From Thermoplasmata archaeon (GTDB lineage: Archaea; Thermoplasmatota; Thermoplasmata; Lutacidiplasmatales; UBA184), in NCBI GenBank assembly GCA_021798415.1, contig JAJZGO010000038.1, forward strand, positions 1-13,084: a stretch of 13,084 nucleotides of DNA, read 5' to 3'. The translations under genes were made by a program, and so were the position numbers. How positions within the stretch are numbered: the first letter of the stretch is position 1; every line of letters starts with the position of its first letter. This document shows positions 1 through 5,766 of the stretch, piece after piece. The notes below the pieces were generated by a model. That model had not been told where the DNA came from, searched no databases, and worked only from the letters and a program-made list of their open reading frames with translations.

Positions 1-20
1 TCGGAATTAGATATACTGAG

Positions 21-81
21 AGGCCCCGAAACGATCGGCCCGCGGAGCGGACCGCGGGCCGGAGGTTCGAGGTCGGGGCCT
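21..81. repeat. Nested hairpin (9-bp outer stem, 10-bp inner stem)
   Basis: The outer stem pairs 21-29 (AGGCCCCGA) with 73-81 (TCGGGGCCT). The inner stem pairs 36-45 (CGGCCCGCGG) with 52-61 (CCGCGGGCCG) around a 6-nt loop. All 19 pairs are Watson-Crick. A GGTTCGA heptamer at 64-70 lies in the right-hand internal loop and recalls a tRNA T-loop. However, the structure is only about 60 nt, has no T-stem and no room for D and anticodon arms, so it is not a tRNA. Confidence 0.6.
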
Positions 82-279
82 TGGGTCGACCCCACCGGCC
101 GGCCGTCGGACGGGGCAGCGAAGGGCGCGAGCACGAGCTCCACGACCACCACGATCGTCGCCGGACGTCCGTGAGAAGGACGGGAAGCCAGGCCCGGGAA
201 GTCCGCGCGCCGGGACCGGGCCCGTCCGGACCCTAGGCGTGTCCCTCGCCCCGGGGGAGGGAGCATTGCCCGCGTCAGA

Positions 280-290
280 TTCATATACGG
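280..290 (+). promoter_or_regulatory. TATA-like box upstream of the surface protein gene
   Basis: TTCATATACGG is the most AT-rich patch in a GC-rich spacer and resembles the archaeal TATA consensus. It ends about 37 nt before the ATG at 327, predicting a start site near 308-312 and a short leader. GAGGT at 312-316 could act as a ribosome binding site. Confidence 0.5.
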
Positions 291-326
291 TGAGGCAGCG
301 TTCTTTCGAGTGAGGTCCCCCGGTTG

Positions 327-971
327 ATGGCTCGGGTTTGCCCCCCACCTCGCCTCCGATCGCGGGCGACACCCCGGCGGGCCCTGCTCGCCACTGCTGC
401 CCTTGGGGTGACGTTGACGATCCTTGTGGCGCTGCTCGCCGGCGGGCTACGGGTGTCGATCCCCCGCGCGGGCGCCGATGTCGAGCCCGCGGTGCCCATC
501 CCCTCCGTGCCTCCCCTTCGCGTCGAGGTCGTGGCGAGTCCGTCGGCCCTCACGCTCGGCAACACCACGGTCCTGACCGCGCTCCTTGCGTACGGGACGC
601 CGTGGTACAGCTTCGTCTGGGCGCCGCTCCCCCCTGGCTGCGCGACCAAGAACCTCTCGAGCCTCAACTGCACCCCCACGACCGTGGGCACATACCAGCC
701 CGGCGTGACGGTCACGGACAGCACCGGACAGAGCCGGGCCAACGCGACCACGCTGTTCGTGAACTCGTCCCAAGCCGCCGGTTCGAAGTCCGGCTCGGGT
801 TCCCCGCTTTCGGGCGCCACCTACCTCTTCGCGGGGCTCGTCGGCATCGGGGCGGCCATCGCGAGCACTCTTCTCATCCTTCTCCTCACTCGTCGTCGAC
901 GACGCCGCCAGCCCCCGATCCCCTTCTCTCAGCACCCGTACGTTCCTCCACTCGCTCCGGACGACCGGTAG
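327..971 (+). CDS. Membrane-anchored Ig/PKD-like surface protein
   Basis: This 214-residue protein has the layout of an archaeal cell-envelope protein. A basic N-terminus leads into a hydrophobic segment at about residues 19-41 (signal peptide or anchor). A beta-rich Ig/PKD-like domain follows at about 62-146, with the typical G-V-T-V-T-D-S-T-G edge strand and a likely disulfide pair, Cys105 and Cys115. A Ser/Gly linker, a second hydrophobic helix at about 165-187, a run of six arginines at 189-194 and a Pro-rich tail complete it. Five N-x-S/T sequons (NTT, NLS, NCT, NAT, NSS) all lie in the extracellular part, consistent with a glycosylated ectodomain and a cytoplasmic basic tail. A TTG at 324 is an alternative start, 7 nt from GAGGT. 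No ligand or enzyme activity can be inferred. It is convergent with the dehydrogenase beta gene. Confidence 0.75.
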   Translation: MARVCPPPRLRSRATPRRALLATAALGVTLTILVALLAGGLRVSIPRAGADVEPAVPIPSVPPLRVEVVASPSALTLGNTTVLTALLAYGTPWYSFVWAPLPPGCATKNLSSLNCTPTTVGTYQPGVTVTDSTGQSRANATTLFVNSSQAAGSKSGSGSPLSGATYLFAGLVGIGAAIASTLLILLLTRRRRRRQPPIPFSQHPYVPPLAPDDR

Positions 972-975
972 GGCC

Positions 976-1007
976 ACCGGCTCGCAGGCGGGCCGGACGG
1001 AGCCGGT
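976..1007 (+). terminator. Possible terminator hairpin after the surface protein gene
   Basis: ACCGGCTC (976-983) pairs with GAGCCGGT (1000-1007) as an 8-bp stem with a 16-nt loop, 4 nt after the stop codon. No T tract follows, so termination is inferred from position and symmetry only. Confidence 0.35.
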
Positions 1008-1040
1008 AGGTCGGGCCCTATCGGCCGGGTCGGGAGGGGC

Positions 1041-1057
1041 CCGGGGTCTCCCCCCGG
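1041..1057 (-). terminator. Possible terminator hairpin after the dehydrogenase beta gene
   Basis: CCGGGG (1041-1046) pairs with CCCCGG (1052-1057) across a 5-nt loop, immediately beyond the stop of the minus-strand beta-subunit gene. No T tract is present. Confidence 0.3.
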
Positions 1058-1058
1058 C

Positions 1059-2270
1059 TCACTTCAGCGACTCCTTCCGGTCGGTGCGAAGGTCGCGCGA
1101 GGGACTCAGGAGCGCGAAGACCTCCGGGTCGATCGACGGTCGGCCGTGCAGGACGAGCGACGCGAGATTGCGCCCCACACCCGGCCCCAGCATGAAGCCC
1201 TGGCCGCACATCCCGATCCCAAGAAGGAGCCCTTTCACGCCCGGCGCCGGACCGACGATCGGGCGTCCGTCCGGGGTCATCGGGTAGAGGCCCCGCCAGA
1301 CCCGGCGGATCGTGAGATTCTTCAGTCGGGGCACGAGCTCCACGAGCCGGGCGGCCACGGTCGGCATGAACTCGAACGTCGAGGTCCGGTTCTCCCCGGG
1401 GAACGGCTCCTTCGGAGTGTAGCAGAAGATGACCTGGCCGTCGGCGTCCTGACCGAAGTAGAAGTTCGAGGTCCTTCCCTCGGGGCCGGGCCGTAGGTCG
1501 ACCACGAGCGGGTCGAGAAAGGGTCGGACCGGCGCCGAGATACCGGCTTCGTGGCTCTCGGGAAGAACCGGAACGTCGACGCCGGCCATGCGGGCGATCC
1601 GGGTACCTTGGGCCCCGGCCGCGTCGATCACGACCGTAGCACGGTATTCGTCCCGGTCGGTCCCCACGCCGGTCACGGTACGGTCGTCCATCCGCAGCGA
1701 CGTCACCGTCTCACGATACCGGTAGACGGCGCCGTGACGGACCGCCGCGTTCGTGAACGCTTCCGACGCCCGGAGCGGGCTCACCTGCCCGTCGTCGGGG
1801 GAGTACGTCCCCCCGCAAAGGCCGGCGCGGGCGATTCCGGGGACGAGGCGGCCGACGGTCTCCGCGTCGCACCAGTCGATGTCCAGCCCGAACCGCCTCT
1901 GGATCGGGAGGAGCTTTTCGAGCTCTCCTTCCACGGCGTCGTCGAACGCGGGAAAGAGGTATCCTCCCTTCTTCCACCCGATGTCGGTCCCGTTCGTCGC
2001 GCCCCACGTTGAGAAGACCTCGAGGCTCTCCTGCCCGAGCCGTATCTTGGCCGGGTCGGAGTGGGTCGCGCGAACCCCGCCGATGGCGGCCTTGTTTTGA
2101 CCTTGGCCGGACGAAGGGAGCTCGTCGAGGACGAGGACGCGTAGCCCCTCGCGGGCGAGGAAATACGCCGTGGGGTTGCCCACCGACCCCGCGCCGATCA
2201 CGATGGCGTCGAACTCAGGAGGTGTGACATCCTCCACCGAACAAGTTCGGTGGCTTCCTCCGGGACTCAT
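1059..2270 (-). CDS. pdhB: FAD-dependent amine dehydrogenase, L-proline dehydrogenase beta subunit-like (DAO family)
   Basis: This 403-residue flavoprotein belongs to the D-amino-acid-oxidase/sarcosine-oxidase-beta/HcnC family. In this family the subunit carries FAD and oxidises a secondary amine. The Rossmann FAD motif GAGSVG is at residues 26-31, with the ribose-binding acidic end of strand 2 at Asp49-Glu50 and the flavin-contact segment SGQGQNKAAIGG at about 54-65. The C-terminal FAD-binding stretch GIGMCGQGFMLGPGVG is at 351-366. With an alpha subunit upstream and P5C dehydrogenase divergent, proline is the likely substrate; sarcosine, hydroxyproline or an opine cannot be excluded. I chose ATG 2270 because GGAGGT lies exactly 6 nt upstream. 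The start overlaps the tnpB stop as ATGA. The first 14 or so residues (MSPGGSHRTCSVED) precede the normal family start and come from the TnpB element's right end. GTG 2237 is the alternative start. Confidence 0.85.
   Translation of the reverse strand: MSPGGSHRTCSVEDVTPPEFDAIVIGAGSVGNPTAYFLAREGLRVLVLDELPSSGQGQNKAAIGGVRATHSDPAKIRLGQESLEVFSTWGATNGTDIGWKKGGYLFPAFDDAVEGELEKLLPIQRRFGLDIDWCDAETVGRLVPGIARAGLCGGTYSPDDGQVSPLRASEAFTNAAVRHGAVYRYRETVTSLRMDDRTVTGVGTDRDEYRATVVIDAAGAQGTRIARMAGVDVPVLPESHEAGISAPVRPFLDPLVVDLRPGPEGRTSNFYFGQDADGQVIFCYTPKEPFPGENRTSTFEFMPTVAARLVELVPRLKNLTIRRVWRGLYPMTPDGRPIVGPAPGVKGLLLGIGMCGQGFMLGPGVGRNLASLVLHGRPSIDPEVFALLSPSRDLRTDRKESLK
2234..2253 (-). repeat. Perfect 9-bp hairpin at the right end of the TnpB element
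   Basis: CCACCGAAC (2234-2242) and GTTCGGTGG (2245-2253) are exact inverted copies separated by AA. The hairpin lies 14 nt past the tnpB stop and is followed on the minus strand by AGGATGTCAC. A subterminal palindrome here is what IS200/IS605-type right ends and the 3' stem of an omega RNA look like. It also lies inside the new N-terminal codons of the beta subunit. Confidence 0.6.
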
Positions 2271-3496
2271 CGTGCTACCTCCGAATCCCGTGGCGGTTCC
2301 TGCTTCTTCGACCGGACTCGCCGCCCCTTGCGGTGCGGTGGAGGTCCCGTCTCCACAGGCGTCGATTCCCCGGTGCCCCCGGGTATTGCGCGAAGAGCGC
2401 GGGCGAGGATGTTCCTCGCGGCGTTCAGGTCTCGGTCGAGCCGAAGTCCGCACGGACACTCGTACGTGCGGTCCTCGAGCGTGAGCGGCGGGTCGTGGAG
2501 CCGACCGCACCCCGAGCAGGTCTGGGTCGTCCCCTTCGTGGGGACCTCGACGTAGCGACCGGAGCGGCGGCCCTGTTTGTAGGCGGACATCTGACGGAGC
2601 ATCCCCCAGCCCGCGTCGGCGGTCGCCTTCGGGAAAGACCCCTCCATGTGGCCGCGCAGGTCCATGTCCTCGACGGCGATCAGGTCGTGGTCTCGCACCC
2701 ACCCGGTCGTGAGCTGGTGGGCGAAGTCCCTTCGCTGGTCCCGCACCTTCGCATGGCATCGCGCCACCCGGAGCTTCGCCTTCTCGCGGCGATGCGAGCC
2801 CTTCTTCCGACGGGCGACGACCCGCTGGGCGCGCGCGAGGCGGTCTTCGGCCCGTAGCAGGAACTTCGGCGGCTCCACCACCTCTCCCGTGGACAGGGTG
2901 GCGAGATGCGAGAGCCCGAGGTCCACTCCGACCGGGGAGACGGGCGGCGTCGCCGGAGGCGGTGCAGGGGCGGACACCTCGTAGGTGAGGACGGCGAACC
3001 AGCGGTCGCCCTCCCGCTTCACGGAGCAGGTCTTGACCCGGCCCTCGGGCGGAGTGCGGTGGACCTCGATGGGGATCTCTCCCACCCTCGATAGGTGGAG
3101 GCGGTGGGTGCCGTTCCGCCCCGGGACGATGGCCCCCGACCCGTTCGAGTCCGGGTAGCAGAGCGACCTGACCTCGCGCTTGAAGCGGGGGAATCCGGGC
3201 GTGCCACCGTCCTTCACGCGTCGGAAGAAGTGCTGGAACGAGTCGTCCAGGCGGGCGAGCGTCTCCTGCGCGACGTGGCCGTAGACGCGCCCGATGCCCT
3301 CCGTGTCGTACGCCCTCCACCGCGCGAGGTCGCGGCACTGGTCGACGTAGGAGACCGACCGCTTCTCCTTGCACCACGCCTCGCGACGTCGTTCGAGCGC
3401 GTAGTTCCACAGGAACCGCAGCTCCTCGAACTGTCGTGCGAGTTCCCGTTTCTGGTCGGGGAACGGGTAGAGGCGGTACTTGCTCGGCTGATACAT
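2267..3496 (-). CDS. tnpB: TnpB, RNA-guided RuvC-type nuclease of an IS605-family element
   Basis: This 409-residue protein has the full TnpB plan. The N-terminal wedge/REC part (YRLYPFPDQ...) contains a characteristic W-N-Y-A-L-E helix at 30-35 and the G-x-P-x-F-K motif at 101-106. The split RuvC domain has the acidic residues Asp192 (GVDLGLSHLAT), Glu276 (IAVEDMDL) and Asp356 (DRDLNAARN). A zinc ribbon (Cys327, Cys330, Cys347, Cys349) lies between the last two. The C-terminal motif G-E-S-T-P-V-E is at about 376-382. All catalytic and zinc residues are present, so it may be active. TnpB proteins use an omega RNA to cut DNA next to a short target-adjacent motif and help the element persist at its site. 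I chose ATG 3496 because alignable family sequence starts there. No ribosome binding site precedes it, and a TATA-like box about 35 nt upstream fits a near-leaderless transcript. No tnpA is in the window, so transposition would need a partner in trans. Confidence 0.93.
   Translation of the reverse strand: MYQPSKYRLYPFPDQKRELARQFEELRFLWNYALERRREAWCKEKRSVSYVDQCRDLARWRAYDTEGIGRVYGHVAQETLARLDDSFQHFFRRVKDGGTPGFPRFKREVRSLCYPDSNGSGAIVPGRNGTHRLHLSRVGEIPIEVHRTPPEGRVKTCSVKREGDRWFAVLTYEVSAPAPPPATPPVSPVGVDLGLSHLATLSTGEVVEPPKFLLRAEDRLARAQRVVARRKKGSHRREKAKLRVARCHAKVRDQRRDFAHQLTTGWVRDHDLIAVEDMDLRGHMEGSFPKATADAGWGMLRQMSAYKQGRRSGRYVEVPTKGTTQTCSGCGRLHDPPLTLEDRTYECPCGLRLDRDLNAARNILARALRAIPGGTGESTPVETGPPPHRKGRRVRSKKQEPPRDSEVAR
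2274..2284 (-). repeat. 11-bp inverted repeat bracketing tnpB, right copy
   Basis: GCTACCTCCGA on the plus strand is the exact reverse complement of 3496-3506. It covers the last sense codons of tnpB and includes the GGAGGT used by the beta subunit. Confidence 0.7.
2277..2282 (-). promoter_or_regulatory. Ribosome binding site of the beta subunit, inside the end of tnpB
   Basis: On the minus strand GGAGGT is followed by 6 nt and the ATG at 2270. It lies within the last codons of tnpB (Glu-Val of ...DSEVAR) and decides the start of the downstream gene. The element therefore seems to supply translation initiation for the dehydrogenase subunit. Confidence 0.65.
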
Positions 3497-3506
3497 CGGA
3501 GGTAGC
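3496..3506 (+). repeat. 11-bp inverted repeat bracketing tnpB, left copy
   Basis: TCGGAGGTAGC on the plus strand abuts and overlaps by one base the tnpB start codon. It is an exact inverted copy of 2274-2284. IS200/IS605 elements usually lack terminal inverted repeats, so the match is either chance or functional. Confidence 0.7.
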
Positions 3507-3508
3507 GG

Positions 3509-3521
3509 CTCCCGAAGGGAG
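3509..3521 (-). repeat. Short hairpin in the left end of the TnpB element
   Basis: CTCCC (3509-3513) and GGGAG (3517-3521) form a 5-bp stem with a 3-nt loop, 13 nt upstream of the tnpB start. It is a candidate left-end subterminal palindrome, but its sequence does not resemble the right-end hairpin. Confidence 0.35.
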
Positions 3522-3523
3522 GG

Positions 3524-3535
3524 GAAACATATGAG
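3524..3535 (-). promoter_or_regulatory. TATA-like box for tnpB (and the downstream beta subunit)
   Basis: On the minus strand the AT-rich core CTCATATGTTT lies about 28-39 nt upstream of the tnpB ATG, placing a start site close to that codon. It could drive a tnpB-pdhB bicistronic message. The same CATATG contains an ATG at 3530 that may be the original start of the interrupted beta-subunit gene. Confidence 0.4.
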
Positions 3536-3542
3536 GGGCTCG

Positions 3543-5666
3543 CTAACCCCCCAACGAGTTGAGGGGCTTGCGCTCGCCGGCATCGTCATGAGGGGCCTCC
3601 GTCAGGAACGCCCGGATCGGGACCTCCTGGAGGAACGGACGTCGCGTCGCCGTCGTCACCGAGGGCCCCTCGATGCCGAGTTCGCGGAAGACGCGCAGGA
3701 CGAGCTCCCCGCACGTCTTCCCGCCGCACGGTCCCATGCCCGTACGCAACGCGGCCTTGAGCGCGTTCATGTCCCGCGTGCCGGTCGCCCGAACGTAGTC
3801 GGCGACCATCGCCTTCGTGACCCGTTCGCATCGGCACAGGACGACCTCCGCATCGCGGGCCGGTCGGGCATCGGTCGGCCGTTCCGGAAGCTCGGTCTCG
3901 CGAACGCGGATCCCGGCGACGCGGTCGGCCTCGCCGGCCAGGACCTCGAGGACGACCATCTTTCGACGGTTGAGCGCCTTGCCCGATAGGACGCGAATCA
4001 CCCGGGCCGTTCCGACCGGCTCTCCCTCGGCTCCGGTGGTCGCGACGGTCCTTCCCGCCTCGACCAGGCCGTCCGGCATCTCCCAGGGGACCGTGACCTT
4101 CGCCGACCGGCCGGAGGGGTCGATGCGCCGGTCGACGAGCGTGATCGCGAGGCCCGGGCAGACGGCGAGGCATTTCAGGCAGCCGACGCACTCCCCGACG
4201 AGCTTCGGCCGACCCAGGAGGGTCCCTTCGGGGATCGTGATGCTCTCCTTCGGGCAGACCTCCGTGCACGGATTGCAAGGGATCTCCTGCGCGCAGCGGA
4301 TCACGGGGTAGACCCGGACGTCCTTCGGGACCGGATACGGGCCGAGCACGGGACCCGGGCGGGAGGAGAGCTCGCGGCTCCGCTCGAGCCATCCGGGCGG
4401 TACCTCGGCCGGGATCCCGAGGTCGCCGAGGATCTTCCGGGCCACGATCCGACCGGAGAACATCGCCGCGGACGCCTCGGCGATCTCGTGCGCGTCCCCC
4501 GCCGAGTAGACCGGCAAGCCGAGCCGCCGGGCTTCGTCGTAGAGTTCGTCCACGGGCGAGAGCCCCACGGCGATGAGGACGGTGTCGACCGCGAAGGCGA
4601 TCTCGGTTCCGGGGATCGGGGCGAAGCCCGCTCCGACCCGGGCGGCGACCACGCGCTCGACCCGGTCCTTCCCCTCGGCCCGAACGACCGTGTGCGAGGT
4701 GTAGACCGGCACCCCGAGCCGGGCGATCTTGTCCCGGTGGACCTTGTATCCCCCACATTCGGGCATCGCCTCGACCAGTGCGACGACGTCGATCCCGGCC
4801 TGGAGCGCTTGGTAGGCGACGATCAGTCCGACATTTCCACCGCCGACCACGAGCAGCCGCTTCGACGGTCGGACGAAGTCCCGGTTCACGAGGGTCTGGA
4901 AAGCGCCCCCGCCGAAGACCCCGGGGAGGTCGGCGCCCGGAAACGCGAGCGCCTTCTCCCGCGCTCCCGCCGCCACGAGCAGACGCTTCGGCCGGACCTC
5001 GACGAACCGTCCCTGACGAACGACGCCGACCACGCCGCCGTCGAACACGCCGACCGCGGGCGAGTCGGTCCAGACGTCGATGTTCGGCTGCGCGCGTACC
5101 TCGGCCTCGAGGCGGTGGCCGATGTCGTTTCCCCGCTGCCCCGCGTAGCAGTCCGCCACCGAGCCGAAGAAGTTGTGCGTCTGCAGCGTGAGCTTACCCC
5201 CGAGCTCCGACTTGTCGTCGCAGAGGGTGACGTGGAGGCCGTGCGCGGCGAGCTCCGCGGCGGCCGTGAGGCCGGCGGGCCCGCCCCCGACGACGAGCAC
5301 GTCGGTGTCGACGGTCCGAAGGAACGGGGCCGCGCAGAGCGGCGCGTCGTCGGGCTCAAGTTCGGGAACGCCGTCGAGGGAGCGGACTCGGGCCCCCGGC
5401 CGCACCCGAGTGACGCACGCTTTGACCGGGCGCCCGTCCTCGACGACCAGGCACTGGGCGCACTGGCCGTTGGCGCAGAAGATCCCTTGGGGAGCCCCGT
5501 CGCGGGCATGGTGCCCGAAGACCTCGACCCCGTTCGCGATCAATGCGGCCGCCAGGGTCTCGAACGGGCGGGCCGTGAGCGGCCGGCCGTCGAAGGAGAA
5601 CTCCACGGACGCGGGGGCGCTCGGGACGTCGAGGACGGGGTGACGAGCGATCCGGGAAGACTCCAT
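3543..5666 (-). CDS. pdhA: L-proline dehydrogenase alpha subunit-like multi-cluster flavoprotein (Fer2, FAD/NAD, 2x[4Fe-4S], BFD)
   Basis: This 707-residue protein joins four redox modules. An HcnA-like [2Fe-2S] domain is at about 20-100 (Cys64, Cys69, Cys72, Cys84). A two-dinucleotide-fold pyridine-nucleotide oxidoreductase spans about 121-420 (GGGPAG 127-132; GGGNVG 275-280). A ferredoxin-like pair of [4Fe-4S] motifs is at 458-503 (C-x5-C-x2-C-x3-CP and C-x2-C-x2-C-x3-CP). A BFD-like [2Fe-2S] domain is at about 608-664 (Cys611, Cys613, Cys647, Cys652). It ends with the RRPF...VP-type tail common in HcnB/SoxA/PdhA relatives. Thermococcal PDH1 spreads comparable parts over separate alpha and small subunits. 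The family passes electrons from the beta-subunit FAD to an acceptor. I preferred ATG 5666 because GGAGGAG lies 4 nt upstream; an in-frame ATG at 5705 lacks this. The beta gene follows, split off by the TnpB element. Octopine, hydroxyproline or sarcosine oxidation is possible, but the divergent P5C dehydrogenase favours proline. Confidence 0.88.
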   Translation of the reverse strand: MESSRIARHPVLDVPSAPASVEFSFDGRPLTARPFETLAAALIANGVEVFGHHARDGAPQGIFCANGQCAQCLVVEDGRPVKACVTRVRPGARVRSLDGVPELEPDDAPLCAAPFLRTVDTDVLVVGGGPAGLTAAAELAAHGLHVTLCDDKSELGGKLTLQTHNFFGSVADCYAGQRGNDIGHRLEAEVRAQPNIDVWTDSPAVGVFDGGVVGVVRQGRFVEVRPKRLLVAAGAREKALAFPGADLPGVFGGGAFQTLVNRDFVRPSKRLLVVGGGNVGLIVAYQALQAGIDVVALVEAMPECGGYKVHRDKIARLGVPVYTSHTVVRAEGKDRVERVVAARVGAGFAPIPGTEIAFAVDTVLIAVGLSPVDELYDEARRLGLPVYSAGDAHEIAEASAAMFSGRIVARKILGDLGIPAEVPPGWLERSRELSSRPGPVLGPYPVPKDVRVYPVIRCAQEIPCNPCTEVCPKESITIPEGTLLGRPKLVGECVGCLKCLAVCPGLAITLVDRRIDPSGRSAKVTVPWEMPDGLVEAGRTVATTGAEGEPVGTARVIRVLSGKALNRRKMVVLEVLAGEADRVAGIRVRETELPERPTDARPARDAEVVLCRCERVTKAMVADYVRATGTRDMNALKAALRTGMGPCGGKTCGELVLRVFRELGIEGPSVTTATRRPFLQEVPIRAFLTEAPHDDAGERKPLNSLGG

Positions 5667-5670
5667 CGCG

Positions 5671-5677
5671 CTCCTCC
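5671..5677 (-). promoter_or_regulatory. Ribosome binding site deciding the pdhA start
   Basis: GGAGGAG on the minus strand ends 4 nt before ATG 5666. It favours that start over the in-frame ATG at 5705. Confidence 0.65.
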
Positions 5678-5700
5678 GAGGGAATCGAGGGCCGGAAGCG

Positions 5701-5741
5701 GTCATTAAGGACCACTCAAGGAGAGTTCACGAAACCGTTAG
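5701..5741. promoter_or_regulatory. Divergent promoter region between pdhA and P5C dehydrogenase
   Basis: The two starts are 100 nt apart. For the minus-strand gene, CCTTAATGAC (5710-5701) lies about 40 nt before ATG 5666 and predicts a leader of roughly 14 nt holding the GGAGGAG site. For the plus-strand gene, GAAACCGTTAG (5731-5741) lies about 31 nt before ATG 5767, which would give an essentially leaderless message. No regulator gene is adjacent and I see no convincing operator palindrome. Confidence 0.45.
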
Positions 5742-5766
5742 CACCGTCCGGGGGTTCCCGTCCGCG

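Larger units (their letters stand above)
1..326. other. Palindrome-rich intergenic region, no credible gene
   Basis: I find no convincing coding sequence here. The minus-strand reading frame covering it is low-complexity Pro/Arg/Gly and looks like a GC-rich shadow. The visible content is a TATA-like patch at 7-17 (TTAGATATACT), a nested hairpin at 21-81, a 12-nt perfect palindrome at 82-93 (TGGGTCGACCCA), the palindrome CCCCGGGG near 250-257, and a second TATA-like patch at 280-288 that probably serves the gene starting at 327. A transcript starting about 25 nt after the first patch would begin near 35, inside the hairpin, so the region may be a terminator, leader or small RNA of unknown type. 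Confidence 0.55.
2208..2340 (-). ncRNA. Predicted omega RNA (reRNA) of TnpB with guide at its 3' end
   Basis: In the TnpB family the guide RNA scaffold is made from the 3' end of tnpB plus the element's right end, and the guide is the host sequence just beyond that end. By analogy the scaffold would run from within the last codons of tnpB through the 2253-2234 hairpin to about 2224. A roughly 16-nt guide would then cover about 2223-2208, the first codons of the beta-subunit gene. The 5' boundary given here is arbitrary and the exact right end is not proven. Confidence 0.35.
2224..3535 (-). mobile_element. Solo-tnpB IS605/IS1341-type element inserted in the proline dehydrogenase operon
   Basis: The element contains an apparently intact tnpB and no tnpA. 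The right side is set by the hairpin at 2234-2253 and the AGGATGTCAC segment ending about 2224, directly before recognisable dehydrogenase sequence (TPPEFDAIVIGAG). The left side lies between the tnpB start (3496) and the alpha-subunit stop (3543). A CTCCC/GGGAG hairpin at 3509-3521 and the CATATG at 3528-3533 mark the probable boundary. No target duplication is seen, as expected for this family. The left boundary is uncertain by about 10 nt. Confidence 0.65.

Noticed and set aside
21..81. Possible tRNA, because GGTTCGA lies between complementary end stems
   Set aside because: The folded unit is about 60 nt, the 5-nt blocks flanking TTCGA do not pair as a T-stem, and no D arm, anticodon arm or CCA-adjacent acceptor fits.
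7..372. Minus-strand 121-residue reading frame over the left edge
   Set aside because: Low-complexity Pro/Arg/Gly composition, overlap with a strong hairpin and with the start of the surface protein gene, and no recognisable motif; a GC-rich shadow.
2224..3535. A CRISPR-Cas effector (Cas12-like) instead of a transposon TnpB
   Set aside because: The protein is 409 residues with a standard TnpB architecture; no direct-repeat array or adaptation genes are in the window.
3497..3589. Longer tnpB start at 3589
   Set aside because: The additional 31 residues overlap the pdhA stop and precede the canonical TnpB N-terminus (YQPSKYRLYP).
4488..5708. Long plus-strand reading frame (406 codons) opposite pdhA
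   Set aside because: It is antisense to a gene with clear domain motifs, and its translation is rich in Arg/Asp/Gly/Val, typical of the complement of high-GC coding sequence.
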